64,000 nt of DNA from Christensenella massiliensis (GCA_900155415.1 LT700187.1:868001-932000); one strand, 5' to 3'. Shown: positions 6,890 to 15,601, counted from the first letter of the stretch. Notes: generated by a model from the letters alone, not told the origin. Made by a program: numbers and translations.

Positions 6890-8318
6890 ACAGCCGCTCC
6901 ATATCCGCATAGGCGTCCTGCCTGCGCTTTTTCTTTTCTTCCTCGGAATATTCGCGCTCCATTGCGGACGGCGCCTTGGCAAACAGGTTGCTGAGATTCT
7001 GCTTCTGCGCCTTTTCGAGCGTATCCACGCCCTCCTCCGCCCAGCGGTTCAAAACCTTCATCATATATTCGAACGGACGGTCCTTCAGAGAGCTGTACTC
7101 CGCCGCATACAGCAACACGTCGTGCGCGAGCCCCTTTTCCTGCGTCAGCCGCAGATAGGTGCGGCGGTCGTTTTCGCCAATCGTCCGCGTGACGCCCGCG
7201 CTTTCATAAACCTGCGCGATCTTGCGGTCGATGGTGTTCTGCTTGCGCAGATATTTTTTGATCTCCTCCTCCGTTCCGAGGCCCTGCTGCTTCCATTCCT
7301 TCAAAAAGCCGTCCACCGACTCGAACCGGCGGCTGCCGAGCTTCACAGACTGCGCGCACGCAAGCAGGATGATCTCCTGCGAAAAACCTGCGGCCCGCCA
7401 TTCGTCGTAGAACTGCTCGTGCTTGGGCGCGACCACGATGCGGGAATATTTCAGCGCGGTGAGGATCGCCTTGATGTTCGCCCTGCGCTCCTTCTGCGCG
7501 GTATAGAATTCGTTTATCTTGCGCGAGGACGTGATGCCCCTGTCGTAAAGGGAGCGCAGGATGGCGTCGAGATATTTGAACGGCTGGTCTTTGGAGAATT
7601 CCTTGCCCTTCATCACAAACTCGATAGCCTCATGCGTGAAGCCCCATTTTTCCGTCCACTTGTTGTAAAGGTCCATTTCGGTCTTGCCCGGATATTTTCC
7701 GTGCAGACCCATCAGCCGCATCAGCCGGTTCGCCCCGCCCGACACCGCCTTATAGCTTTCGATCTTCTGCTCGGCCTTTTCAAGGGTGTTGATCCCCTCC
7801 TCTGCCCAGCCCTCGGCCACCTTGTCGAGATACGCCACGCTGATGCGGTTGCCGCGCTCTGCCACGCAGTATTCCACCAGCGCAAGCACAACGTCCTGCG
7901 GCAGGCCGAACACGTCGGTATAGTCGTAGATCTTATTCAGCTCCGCGGGCGAAAGGTCGCGCGCGAGCACTGTGCGCAGCATATTGTTGAAGTTCTGCAT
8001 TTCATAAAGGGGAGCGCGCCGCCGCTTCGGTTCTTCCTCCTTTACGCCGCCGTCCGGCATGATGAACGCATATTTCGTGCCGCTCCGCTTCATCTGGCCC
8101 TTGAGGCACCAGTAATTGAGCGCCGCTTCGATCTGCGAAGCCGTCATGTGCAGCTCCGCCTCCAGCTCTACATCCGAAAGCTGCGTGCCCGCGTTTGCGA
8201 GGCACAGGCCATACAAATAGACCTTCACATAATCCGCCGGTGCGTCACACATATATTTTTTTAAAAATACAGTCGGAACAGGCGTTGTGGCCTGTTCATC
8301 CAACGCAAATTTGATCAT
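6879..8318 (-). CDS. DnaD-domain primosome protein (three DnaD-like C-terminal repeats)
   Basis: A 479-residue protein with an N-terminal winged-helix-like segment (~30-110) and three copies of the DnaB_2/DnaD C-terminal-type module. Each has the pattern of a helical stretch ending in a Trp/Tyr..GI(N/T)(T/S) motif: around residues 150-210 (WAEEGINTLEKAE), 230-290 (YDRGITSSRKINE) and 390-455 (WAEEGVDTLEKAQ). In Firmicutes DnaD and DnaB cooperate with DnaI in DnaA- and PriA-dependent helicase loading. It overlaps the hydrolase-like gene upstream by 4 nt and the helicase loader downstream by 11 nt. Confidence 0.9.
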   Translation of the reverse strand: MIKFALDEQATTPVPTVFLKKYMCDAPADYVKVYLYGLCLANAGTQLSDVELEAELHMTASQIEAALNYWCLKGQMKRSGTKYAFIMPDGGVKEEEPKRRRAPLYEMQNFNNMLRTVLARDLSPAELNKIYDYTDVFGLPQDVVLALVEYCVAERGNRISVAYLDKVAEGWAEEGINTLEKAEQKIESYKAVSGGANRLMRLMGLHGKYPGKTEMDLYNKWTEKWGFTHEAIEFVMKGKEFSKDQPFKYLDAILRSLYDRGITSSRKINEFYTAQKERRANIKAILTALKYSRIVVAPKHEQFYDEWRAAGFSQEIILLACAQSVKLGSRRFESVDGFLKEWKQQGLGTEEEIKKYLRKQNTIDRKIAQVYESAGVTRTIGENDRRTYLRLTQEKGLAHDVLLYAAEYSSLKDRPFEYMMKVLNRWAEEGVDTLEKAQKQNLSNLFAKAPSAMEREYSEEEKKKRRQDAYADMERLYGE

Positions 8319-9223
8319 TTCCCCTGTTTCCCCGGCTTACAGAATTCCACGACCGCCTCGTTCACCTTATCCGGCTTTTCCTCGTTCACAAAGAAGCCGC
8401 AGTTGCGCACCGTGAGCGAGCTTGCCGCTGCGAACGGATATTGTAGGAACTCGCTCTTCTGCCCGCCTGTGATCTTATCCTCCGCGCCGACGATGATAAG
8501 CATCGGATTTTTCACGGAATGGATATTCTGCTTGATCTCGTCGTCGATGAAATTCCCCACGCACATTTTCGCGATCACCTTGAAATCGCGCTCCATAAGG
8601 CCCATCGCATATTCCTTGGCTACCTCGTCCGTGACCAGCGTACGGTCGAAATAGCAGTCCTCGAGCACCCCGCGCACCGTATTTTCAGACAGCATCATCT
8701 TTCCGGCGGTCATGCCGAGTATGGACGGAAGCCCTTTCGCCTTGATCGCGCCGTTTCCGCTGCCCGTGAGCATCGGCGAGATAAAGACGAGCCGTCCCGC
8801 GCGGTTCACGTTGTGCATCACAAAATCCAGCACATAGGCCGCCGCTTCGCCGAACGCGCAGAAGTGCGCCGCCGGGAGCTCCTTTACATTCATAAAGGAT
8901 TCAAGCGCCAGCGCAAATTCCTCGATGCTGTAGCTCATCTGCGGCTTACCGGAAAAGCCGTGCCCCGGAAGGTCCACCGCATAAACATGAAAGGACTTCG
9001 CAAGCTCCTCAAAATTATTGCGCCACGCATACAGGGACTGCCCGATGCCGTGCACGAGGATGAGCGGCTCGCCCTCCCCCGCTTCAAAATAGTGCATGGG
9101 CAGGCGGATATCCTCCACATCCTCTTTCCCGTGGTTGTCCACATAGGTATCAAATTCCACGTCGGCATATTCGCCCACATGCTCCCTGTTCAAAAATTTC
9201 GTGATGCTGATCGGTTCAAACAC
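8315..9223 (-). CDS. Alpha/beta-hydrolase fold protein lacking nucleophile and histidine (probable pseudoenzyme)
   Basis: A 302-residue protein with clear alpha/beta-hydrolase architecture: HGIGQS oxyanion loop (59-64 area), the typical YAVDLPGHGFSGKP segment (81-94) and LIIVGAEDKI with the acid Asp249. The nucleophile elbow reads HFCAFGEAA (120-128), so the usual Ser aligns with Gly125. The late catalytic His aligns with Phe277 in NCGFFVNEEKP. Two of three catalytic residues are therefore missing, while the fold core is intact. The gene overlaps the dnaD-like gene by 4 nt, giving a three-gene unit with the helicase-loading proteins. A structural or ligand-binding role is possible; no function is established. 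Confidence 0.85.
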   Translation of the reverse strand: MFEPISITKFLNREHVGEYADVEFDTYVDNHGKEDVEDIRLPMHYFEAGEGEPLILVHGIGQSLYAWRNNFEELAKSFHVYAVDLPGHGFSGKPQMSYSIEEFALALESFMNVKELPAAHFCAFGEAAAYVLDFVMHNVNRAGRLVFISPMLTGSGNGAIKAKGLPSILGMTAGKMMLSENTVRGVLEDCYFDRTLVTDEVAKEYAMGLMERDFKVIAKMCVGNFIDDEIKQNIHSVKNPMLIIVGAEDKITGGQKSEFLQYPFAAASSLTVRNCGFFVNEEKPDKVNEAVVEFCKPGKQGK

Positions 9224-9264
9224 TGCCGCTTCCTCCCAATATCGGTACGGGCCTTGCCGCCCGC

Positions 9265-10632
9265 TTATCTGTTTTCATAAGTATTTATTATTTTAGCATA
9301 TCTGATCAGATTTTTGTAGCTATTTTGCGCGGGTTTTTTCAGCGCATACGCATGCAGCGCGGAAAGAAGCTCTCCCACCTGCCTGCCCGGTTCAAGGCCA
9401 AGCTCGCGCATGATGTCGTTCCCGTCCACCGCGAGCTGCGCGCGCGTGATGGGCGCCCCCTTTTCTTTCAGCTCCCGCAGCGTTTTCCGCCATTTTTCCG
9501 CTGAAAGCGCAGGGTTTCCCTTGCCCGAGCCGCGGAAATCCGCCTCGCGCAAATCCGCAAGGCGCAGGAACTGCCTCTCCCCCAGCCGCATGAGCTGCCG
9601 TACTACCGCCTTTTTCTTCGCGCCGTTATCGAGGTCGAACATGTGCGCCCCGACGAGCGCGCACACCGCGTCCGTCGTGTCCGCATCGAAGCGCAGCTCC
9701 CGCAGGGCTGCGCGCGCGATTTCCGCACCCGCTTTATCGTGCCCATACATCTTCCCGTATTCCCGGAATACGCCCGGCTTCCCCACATCGTGCAGGAGCG
9801 CCGCCAGCCGCGTTATGAGGTCGGGCGGCGCGCACGCGCACGTCCGCAGAGAATGCTCCAGTACGTCGTACGCGTGATACTGCGCATTCTGCTCCATGCC
9901 GTCTCCCTCGGCGAGCGCCGGAACGATATCGGAAAGCGCGCCCAGCTCTTTCAGCATGTGCAGGCCGCGGAGCACGCCGTCCTTTTTTCCGTATTTCACA
10001 TCCGCCATGAGGATCTTGACAAGCTCGTCGCGGATACGCTCCCGCGAGATATCCGCAAGGCCATCCACATGCGCCCGCGCGCATTCCCATGTCGCCTGCT
10101 CTACCGTGAAGCCAAGCTCGGCCGCGAAGCGCGCCATACGCAGGATACGCAGCGCGTCCTCGGAAAGCGTGCCGTCCGTCACCTGCCCGATCACGCCCTC
10201 TCCCGCCGCGCGAAGCCCCCGGCCCGTAGGGTCGAGCACGCTTCCGTCCGCGCCCATGTAAAGTGCGTTCACCGTGAAATCCCGGCGCTGTGCGTCCTCC
10301 TCCATGCTGTCCGTGAAGCGCACGCTCCGCGGCGCGTGCGCGCCGCCCCGTCCATAGCTGTCGCAGCGGAACGCAGTATATTCATACGTGTAGAGCCGCC
10401 CCTCAAAACGCTGCTTCACGACCACCGTTCCAAGGCCAAAGGCACGTTCCTCCACCAAGAATTCTGGGGCCGGAAGCGCGCAGAGCGCCTGCGGCGGGGC
10501 AGAGGAGGCAATATCAAGGTCCGTTCCCGCAAGCTTCAAAACGCAGTTGCGAACATAGCCGCCCACAAGATAACAGGGGGGCAGGCCCGCTTCGCTCCAT
10601 ATTTTAAAAAAACGTTCGATGTGTGCTTCCAT
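9265..10632 (-). CDS. cca: CCA tRNA nucleotidyltransferase
   Basis: A 455-residue class II nucleotidyltransferase. The head domain shows LVGGYVRN and the DLDIAS metal motif, then RRDFTVNALY and the DPTGRGLRA loop, an RILRMARFAAELGF helix, and an HD domain (ALLHDVGKP). It adds or repairs the 3' CCA of tRNAs; the HD domain may carry phosphatase or phosphodiesterase activity. The ATG at 10632 follows a purine-rich AGAGGAAGAAGAG site. A longer reading frame extends upstream to 10935 but is unlike any nucleotidyltransferase N-terminus. It sits between dapF and the primosome operon on the same strand. Confidence 0.93.
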   Translation of the reverse strand: MEAHIERFFKIWSEAGLPPCYLVGGYVRNCVLKLAGTDLDIASSAPPQALCALPAPEFLVEERAFGLGTVVVKQRFEGRLYTYEYTAFRCDSYGRGGAHAPRSVRFTDSMEEDAQRRDFTVNALYMGADGSVLDPTGRGLRAAGEGVIGQVTDGTLSEDALRILRMARFAAELGFTVEQATWECARAHVDGLADISRERIRDELVKILMADVKYGKKDGVLRGLHMLKELGALSDIVPALAEGDGMEQNAQYHAYDVLEHSLRTCACAPPDLITRLAALLHDVGKPGVFREYGKMYGHDKAGAEIARAALRELRFDADTTDAVCALVGAHMFDLDNGAKKKAVVRQLMRLGERQFLRLADLREADFRGSGKGNPALSAEKWRKTLRELKEKGAPITRAQLAVDGNDIMRELGLEPGRQVGELLSALHAYALKKPAQNSYKNLIRYAKIINTYENR

Positions 10633-10796
10633 CTCTTTTTCTCTTCTTCCTCTTGTGGGCGGAACAGAAAGACGTTCTGTTTTGCTCTGCAAAAGCAGCC
10701 GCCGGAGTATCTCGAGGTTCCATGCGCCCCCAGCCCGGTAAAATCGGATATCCCATGCGCCGCAGGATAACAGGGGCGGCAGGCCCGCTTCGCTCC
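10569..10796. repeat. Short direct repeat spanning the cca start region
   Basis: About 30 bp (10569-10598) inside the 5' end of cca recur with one indel at 10766-10796 in the cca-dapF spacer. The 277-bp spacer holds no other feature I can support. Confidence 0.7.
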
Positions 10797-10909
10797 GCCG
10801 CCCGATATATGGCTCCTGCCCCTTGCCTGTATGCCGAAGAAGCGTCCGGATCCCGGGAAGCCCTGCGCACGGCTCCGCAGAAGCGGCTCGTTTTCCGCGT
10901 GTCCGGCGC

Positions 10910-11710
10910 TTAAAGCGTCTCTCCCTCGAACACATACGCCGCCGCGCCCGTCATGAACGCGCGGCCGTCCTCCGCAAGCTCGATGTGCAGGACTCCGGCC
11001 TGCACGTGCATATCGACCGCGCTGTCCGCAAGCCCCTTTTTGTGCAGCAGCGCCGCGCAGCCCGTCGCGCCCGTTCCGCAGGCAAGTGTCCTTCCCGCGC
11101 CGCGCTCCCAAGTGCGCATATACGCGGTGCTTCTGTCCGCAAGCTCCACAAAATTCACGTTCGTCCCGCGCGGGAACAGCGGGTCTTTTTCAATGCGCGG
11201 GCCGAGGCCGTCCACGTCCGTATCCGCGAGGCTGTCCACCAAAACCATCGTGTGCGGCACGCCGCACAGCACGCTTGCCGCGCGCACCCCGCATACCTCG
11301 AAGCCGAGCGCGTTTTCCGCAAGCACGGGAACGTCCTCCGCCGCAAAGGAGGGCACGCCCATATCCACGCGCACCGCCGCCACGCCGCCGTTTTCCACAA
11401 TGAGCCGCGGGCGCACGACGCCCGAAAGCGTTTCGATCTCCATTTCCTCTTTTTTCACGATGCCCCTGTCGTACACATAGCGCGCAAAGCAGCGCACGCC
11501 GTTGCCGCACATCTCCGCTTCAGAGCCGTCCGCGTTGATGATGCGCATCCGAACGTCCGCACGCTTGCTCGGCTCGACGAGCAGCAGGCCGTCCGCGCCG
11601 ACCGCGAGCCGCCGCGGGCACAGCGCCCGCGCGAGTGCGGACGCATCGTCCACACGCCCCTCGATCACAATGAAATCATTCCCCAGTCCATGCATTTTTG
11701 TGATATGCAT
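10910..11710 (-). CDS. dapF: Diaminopimelate epimerase
   Basis: A 266-residue protein with both active-site cysteine motifs of DapF: MCGNGVRC (Cys68) and ACGTGATGCA near residue 210, plus the N-terminal HGLGNDF signature. It converts LL- to meso-diaminopimelate, the last step before the lysine and peptidoglycan branch point. Length is normal (about 270). It lies upstream of cca on the same strand, separated by a spacer with a short repeat. Confidence 0.96.
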   Translation of the reverse strand: MHITKMHGLGNDFIVIEGRVDDASALARALCPRRLAVGADGLLLVEPSKRADVRMRIINADGSEAEMCGNGVRCFARYVYDRGIVKKEEMEIETLSGVVRPRLIVENGGVAAVRVDMGVPSFAAEDVPVLAENALGFEVCGVRAASVLCGVPHTMVLVDSLADTDVDGLGPRIEKDPLFPRGTNVNFVELADRSTAYMRTWERGAGRTLACGTGATGCAALLHKKGLADSAVDMHVQAGVLHIELAEDGRAFMTGAAAYVFEGETL

Positions 11711-11820
11711 CGTATCCTCGCTTTCGTTCCCGCACGCAGGGTTCCCCCTGCGCGGGGTGTTTTCCAGATCTGTTCATTGTATTTTAACATATTATATCAC
11801 ATTCCTTTCCCATTTTATGG

Positions 11821-11864
11821 TACAATAGATTAAAATCGGTTTATCGCCGATCGTTTGGTTGGAG
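11821..11864 (+). promoter_or_regulatory. Likely -10 element and ribosome binding site for the DUF5711-like gene
   Basis: TACAAT at 11821-11826 sits about 30 bp before GGTTGGAG (11857-11864), which precedes the ATG at 11873. No convincing -35 is visible. Confidence 0.45.
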
Positions 11865-11872
11865 TAACGGCT

Positions 11873-12985
11873 ATGTATCTGAAACCCTCGCGCCGGAAAA
11901 AACGGCGCAGACTCATCACGCTGATCGTCTGGATCGCCGCCGCCTTGGGTATTGCGGCAGGCGTCTTGTTCCTGCTTTCCGTTTTTACGGATTTTTCTCC
12001 GTTCAGCCCCCTTCTGCGGGAAACGGAGACCGTCCTGCCCGAAAATGTGCAGATGACGGAGCAGGGTATTTTATATGAAGAAAACGGCACGCTGCACCTG
12101 AGGGATGAAAAGGGCGCGGCAGTGTGGGAGATGAATCTCGATCCCGAAAATTCGAAGTATGCCCTGTCGGATTCCCTCATCTGCACATGGTTTCAGGCAG
12201 ACATCAAGGCGTATTCCTACGAACGGGAGCAGCTGTTTACCACGGCTGTAGCCTCGAGCGTGATGGACGTGCGCTGCGGCAACAGCACCATCGCTGTCCT
12301 TACGGGCGCAGCGGACGAATCCGGCCGGACGCTTTATTACCTCACCTTGCTCAACACGAAAGGCGAGCAGATCGGGCAGGTCGAGGCGGGCACGCGGCAG
12401 GTGCTCGATTTTGGGTTCACCGGGGACAGCGACATGCTTTGGTCTCTTTCGCTCGATACGTCGGGCGTCGTTCCCATTTCCTATATCTCCACCTATAAAA
12501 ACGACGGCTCGCCCACCAGCAGCATCGAAAACAATACGCAGGTGCTCGAGCGCGTGTTTATCACGTCCGATACCATCTTTGCTTCGGGCACGAACGACCT
12601 CTTCTCCTACAACTACTTCGGTGAAAAACAGGGGGAGACGCTCATTTATGGCTGGAAACCGGAGTACGCGAGCATCGACGGCGCTTCCATCGCGCTCGCC
12701 TATGCGCCGCGCGGCGCGCAGGGCTCCATAGAATCTGTCAAGCTGTTTTCGGGCGGCCTTTCCGAAACGATCTTCTATCTGCCGCAGGGAACGCTCGCCA
12801 TCGCCGTCACACAGGATACGCTCTTTGCCTATACGGAAAGTGCGGTCGTGGAATACCGTCTTTCGGGCGAGCTTGTGAAGCAGACAAAATTGGATTATAC
12901 TTTAACGGGGGCAAAGCAGCTTTCCGATACGCTTGCCGTTTGCTGGGACAAGGACGGGAAAAGCTATCTGATGCAGCTGAAATGA
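11873..12985 (+). CDS. Membrane-anchored beta-propeller-like protein (DUF5711-like)
   Basis: A 370-residue protein with a basic N-terminus, one transmembrane helix (about residues 14-38) and a large extracytoplasmic domain rich in short beta repeats resembling a WD40/PQQ-type propeller. This matches the clostridial DUF5711 family as I remember it. The ATG at 11873 is chosen because GGTTGGAG lies 8 nt upstream; an earlier in-frame TTG at 11855 lacks a site. The CvpA-family gene follows 27 bp downstream in the same operon, so both may act at the cell envelope. The function is unknown. Confidence 0.7.
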   Translation: MYLKPSRRKKRRRLITLIVWIAAALGIAAGVLFLLSVFTDFSPFSPLLRETETVLPENVQMTEQGILYEENGTLHLRDEKGAAVWEMNLDPENSKYALSDSLICTWFQADIKAYSYEREQLFTTAVASSVMDVRCGNSTIAVLTGAADESGRTLYYLTLLNTKGEQIGQVEAGTRQVLDFGFTGDSDMLWSLSLDTSGVVPISYISTYKNDGSPTSSIENNTQVLERVFITSDTIFASGTNDLFSYNYFGEKQGETLIYGWKPEYASIDGASIALAYAPRGAQGSIESVKLFSGGLSETIFYLPQGTLAIAVTQDTLFAYTESAVVEYRLSGELVKQTKLDYTLTGAKQLSDTLAVCWDKDGKSYLMQLK

Positions 12986-13012
12986 CCCGGCAAACGAACA
13001 TAGAGAGGTTTT

Positions 13013-13738
13013 ATGGATACGATAAGCGATACGCTCAGCATCATCAATCTCAACTGGATCGTGTTGTTCCTGATTGCGATCTATATTTTGCAAGGGTTCC
13101 ACAAGGGCTTTTTGATCTCCGTCACCAACACGGTGGGAATGGCCGTTTCGTGGCTGGTAGGGTTTCTGTTTTCGCCTCTTTTGTCGCAGGCGATCGCCAA
13201 GGGGTCTTTCTATAATTTCCTGTTCTATTTTACCAACGGGGTCGATCAGCTGAAGGAATCCGGCAATCTTGCCGTATCCACGCTGTCGCAGGCGCAGATC
13301 AGCGACATCGTGACGCAGGCGAATATGCCCTTCCCCTTTGATAAGCTCATTACGGAGAATATGACGAATCAGGTGTTCGAGCCGCAGGGCTTCCATACCG
13401 TCTCGGAATATTTCGGGTATACGACCACCAATATCGTCGTCAATATTTTTTCGTTTCTCGTGATCTACCTTGTCGCGCGCATCGTGATCGCGCTCCTTGT
13501 GAACGCGGTCAACTATGCGTCTCCGCTTCCCGTTCTCCGGCGCTTCGATTCTGCGCTGGGCGGCGCGGTCGGCGTACTGCGCGGGTTCCTCGGCATGTTT
13601 GCCGTATTCATGCTCGTGCCCGTCGTCATGATCTCCCTGCCCGCAGATTTTGTCACGCCCATCTTGGAGGCATCCCCCATGGCGACGTTCTTCTATGAAT
13701 CGAATTTCCTGCTCGGCGGGATATCCGGGCTGATATAG
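13013..13738 (+). CDS. CvpA family membrane protein
   Basis: A 241-residue protein with about four transmembrane segments: roughly 15-35, 40-60, 140-165 and a final one around 190-215. It shows the CvpA-like N-terminal helix pair with a conserved GF.KGF motif (LQGFHKGFLIS) and a GG..G..RG motif in the third-to-fourth helix region (LGGAVGVLRG). CvpA homologues are envelope proteins linked to colicin V production in E. coli and of uncertain role in Clostridia. It follows the propeller-like gene closely. Confidence 0.85.
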   Translation: MDTISDTLSIINLNWIVLFLIAIYILQGFHKGFLISVTNTVGMAVSWLVGFLFSPLLSQAIAKGSFYNFLFYFTNGVDQLKESGNLAVSTLSQAQISDIVTQANMPFPFDKLITENMTNQVFEPQGFHTVSEYFGYTTTNIVVNIFSFLVIYLVARIVIALLVNAVNYASPLPVLRRFDSALGGAVGVLRGFLGMFAVFMLVPVVMISLPADFVTPILEASPMATFFYESNFLLGGISGLI

Positions 13739-13772
13739 CGCCGCGGCGAAAAACAGTGTAAACAAACAGCGC

Positions 13773-13982
13773 AATGATTTTTACGACAGGTTTGACGAGA
13801 CGCTTCGCGCCGCACAGTGCCGAGACCTAACTCTCTATGCCTGCCGCCATACAACGGCAACGGCCCTTGCCCTCGGAAATAAGGTCGCGCCAGCCGTCAT
13901 AAAAAAGGTAATGCGGCACGCAAATATTTCTACAGCACAACGCTATATCCACCCTGACATTAAATGCCGTAAACACTTTTAA
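13773..13982 (+). pseudogene. Tyrosine recombinase (integrase) C-terminal remnant
   Basis: The frame has no start codon or N-terminal domain but encodes a classic integrase C-terminus: LTLYACRHTTATALALG, then VMRHANISTAQRYIHPD. These carry the R-H-x-x, H-x-x (box II) and Tyr signatures of the catalytic domain. The frame opens right after the CvpA stop and ends at TAA 13980-13982. It is the trace of an integrated element that was mostly lost; two tRNA-Ser genes with a partial tRNA duplication lie immediately downstream. Confidence 0.85.
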
Positions 13983-14065
13983 ATGTTCCTAAAACGTGTG
14001 TAATAGGACGATTTTTTACGCCACGTACTGCCATTTTCAAACGGAGGTATTCCCAAGAGGACAAC

Positions 14066-14090
14066 AAAAAACCCGCTTATACAGCGGGTT
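14066..14090 (-). terminator. Terminator of tRNA-Ser(GCU)
   Basis: AACCCGCT (14070-14077) pairs with AGCGGGTT (14083-14090), and a T-run follows on the minus strand immediately after the tRNA 3' end. Confidence 0.85.
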
Positions 14091-14184
14091 TGGCGGAGAA
14101 GGAGGGATTTGAACCCTCGCGCCGGTTACCCCAGCCTACTCCCTTAGCAGGGGAGCCCCTTCAGCCGTACTTGGGTACTTCTCC
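14091..14184 (-). tRNA. tRNA-Ser (anticodon GCU)
   Basis: The acceptor stem GGAGAAG (14184-14178) pairs with CTTCTCC (14101-14095), with discriminator G and encoded CCA at 14093-14091. A long variable arm typical of tRNA-Ser follows the anticodon GCT in CCTGCTAAGG. The T-arm reads GAGGGTTCAAATCCCTC. It reads serine AGC/AGU codons. Confidence 0.95.
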
Positions 14185-14220
14185 AACTGAATTTGATTCC
14201 CTATTCACTTGTGTTTCAGT

Positions 14221-14264
14221 CCGCATTCCGCTTTCTGCCGCTAATATGGCGGAGAGAGTGGGAT
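14221..14264. repeat. Partial duplicate of the 3' end of tRNA-Ser(UGA) with downstream flank
   Basis: These 44 bp match 14352-14394, the 3' acceptor end and downstream flank of the intact tRNA-Ser(UGA), and then diverge. A 16-bp perfect palindrome at 14298-14313 joins a piece of the T-arm to its inverse. The pattern looks like the leftover of site-specific integration into the tRNA 3' end (att duplication), consistent with the nearby integrase fragment. Confidence 0.7.
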
Positions 14265-14376
14265 AGCGCAAACTTCGCCTCCGGCTCGTTTTTGCATGAA
14301 CCCACGTGGGTTCGAATCCAAAAAACAAATATGCCGGTTTTTTGCTTAGGCCCGCATTCCACTTCTGCCGCTAATA

Positions 14377-14467
14377 TGGCGGAGAGAGTGGGATTCGAAC
14401 CCACGGATGGGGTAAACCATCGCCGGTTTTCAAGACCGGTGCCTTAAACCAACTCGACCATCTCTCC
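14377..14467 (-). tRNA. tRNA-Ser (anticodon UGA)
   Basis: The acceptor GGAGAGA (14467-14461) pairs with TCTCTCC (14387-14381), with discriminator G and encoded CCA at 14379-14377. The anticodon loop CTTGAAA gives UGA. A long variable arm and T-arm GTGGGTTCGAATCCCAC are present. It reads UCN serine codons. Confidence 0.96.
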
Positions 14468-14485
14468 ATCCAAATATGCTTTAAT

Positions 14486-14515
14486 AGTATAGCAAACTGA
14501 GACCCGCATTGTCAA
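14486..14515 (-). promoter_or_regulatory. Promoter of the tRNA-Ser pair
   Basis: On the minus strand TTGACA (14515-14510) and TATACT (14491-14486) are separated by 18 bp, 18 bp upstream of the tRNA-Ser(UGA) 5' end. Confidence 0.8.
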
Positions 14516-14539
14516 GCAAAAAACGTCGGTTCGGCCATA

Positions 14540-15601
14540 TCAATAACCCGAATATCCAATATATTCTTCAACATTTTCTTTTGTGATCACCGGGCACTCC
14601 AGCTCAATATAAGTTGGAACAGCCTCTCCTGCCATTACTTTTGCGCCCGCAAAAATTCCAGCCGGCATCGGGATCGGATAAGCTATCACTGCATCGATGT
14701 CTCCCGCCCTCACCGCGTCAAGCGCCGATTCCTGCCCATCGATGCTCACGATAGGGATATCTCTCCCTGCGGCTTTCAGCGCCTGTATGATCCCCATTGT
14801 CATTACATCCGATTGGCTGAAGATCGCATCGATATCATTATCGTCCGGAAAGCGCTGCAGAAGGTCCTCCATCTCTCCAAGGCCGCGCGTCTGCAAAAAA
14901 TCCGCGTATGGCTCGGCGATCACCTCGATCTCCGAATTTTCGATCCCTTGTATAAAGCCAATATGTCTGTCGTTCGTATTAGATGCTGCCGGAGCGCCTT
15001 GTATTTCTACCACTTTTCCTTTTCCGCCCAAAAGTTTTACCATTGCTTCTCCTGCTTTTTGGCCGATTTTTACATCGTCCGCTTTTACTACGGTTTCATA
15101 ATCTGCCGGCACATAACGGTCTATACATACTACGGGTATTCCCGCTTCCTTCAGCCGTTCAAAAGCCGGTACCATCGCCTCTTTTTCTACCGGATCGATC
15201 ACGAGAACGTCAATGCCTGCTGCAATATAATCATCGATCAGGGCGCTTTGCGCAACAGGGTCTCCGTCTCCGTTTCCGATCACATAGTCCATGTTTGGAA
15301 AATATTTCTTCAATGTTTCTTCCGCCATAACTTTCGTTCCACCGCCGTATGGAAAACGCATAGAAGAAACGATCACGCCCATCGTTCCCTTATATTCATC
15401 AAGCGGTCTTTCCGGCATGAGTGCCTCTGCCGCATCCGTACTGCAATAGATACCAAAATCGACTGCTTTCCCATCCGCAGTATAGAGCACAGTCTCCCCT
15501 CCTTCCGCAGAGCGGCTAACAGGCGATTGTACCGTATGTACACATGATAGAAAAAACAATGCCGCCAATACTGCTGCGGCTATGATCACAGCTCTCTTCA
15601 C
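14540..15601 (-). CDS. Sugar-type ABC transporter substrate-binding lipoprotein
   Basis: A 353-residue periplasmic-binding-protein type 1 (RbsB/LacI-like) protein with an N-terminal signal and lipobox FLSC. The core shows IDVLVIDPVEKEAMVPA, AGIPVVCIDR and IFSQSDVMTMGIIQALK, typical of ribose/galactose-family binding proteins. A GTG at 15601 overlaps the permease stop (GTGA) and has GGAGGGG five nt upstream, so I prefer it to the ATG at 15613. It forms a binding protein plus permease pair without its own ATPase; an ATPase from the upstream cluster may serve it. The ligand is unknown. Confidence 0.85.
   Translation of the reverse strand: MKRAVIIAAAVLAALFFLSCVHTVQSPVSRSAEGGETVLYTADGKAVDFGIYCSTDAAEALMPERPLDEYKGTMGVIVSSMRFPYGGGTKVMAEETLKKYFPNMDYVIGNGDGDPVAQSALIDDYIAAGIDVLVIDPVEKEAMVPAFERLKEAGIPVVCIDRYVPADYETVVKADDVKIGQKAGEAMVKLLGGKGKVVEIQGAPAASNTNDRHIGFIQGIENSEIEVIAEPYADFLQTRGLGEMEDLLQRFPDDNDIDAIFSQSDVMTMGIIQALKAAGRDIPIVSIDGQESALDAVRAGDIDAVIAYPIPMPAGIFAGAKVMAGEAVPTYIELECPVITKENVEEYIGYSGY

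Noticed and set aside
6687-8264. Long plus-strand open frame opposite the dnaD/dnaC-like genes
   Set aside because: It has an Arg/His/Leu-rich antisense composition with no motif, while the minus strand encodes recognisable primosome proteins.
10633-10935. N-terminal extension of Cca
   Set aside because: The extension is unlike nucleotidyltransferase starts and includes a short duplicated stretch; a purine-rich site precedes the ATG at 10632.
14221-14264. Third tRNA-Ser gene
   Set aside because: Only the 3' end and flank are present; no anticodon arm or 5' acceptor strand follows.
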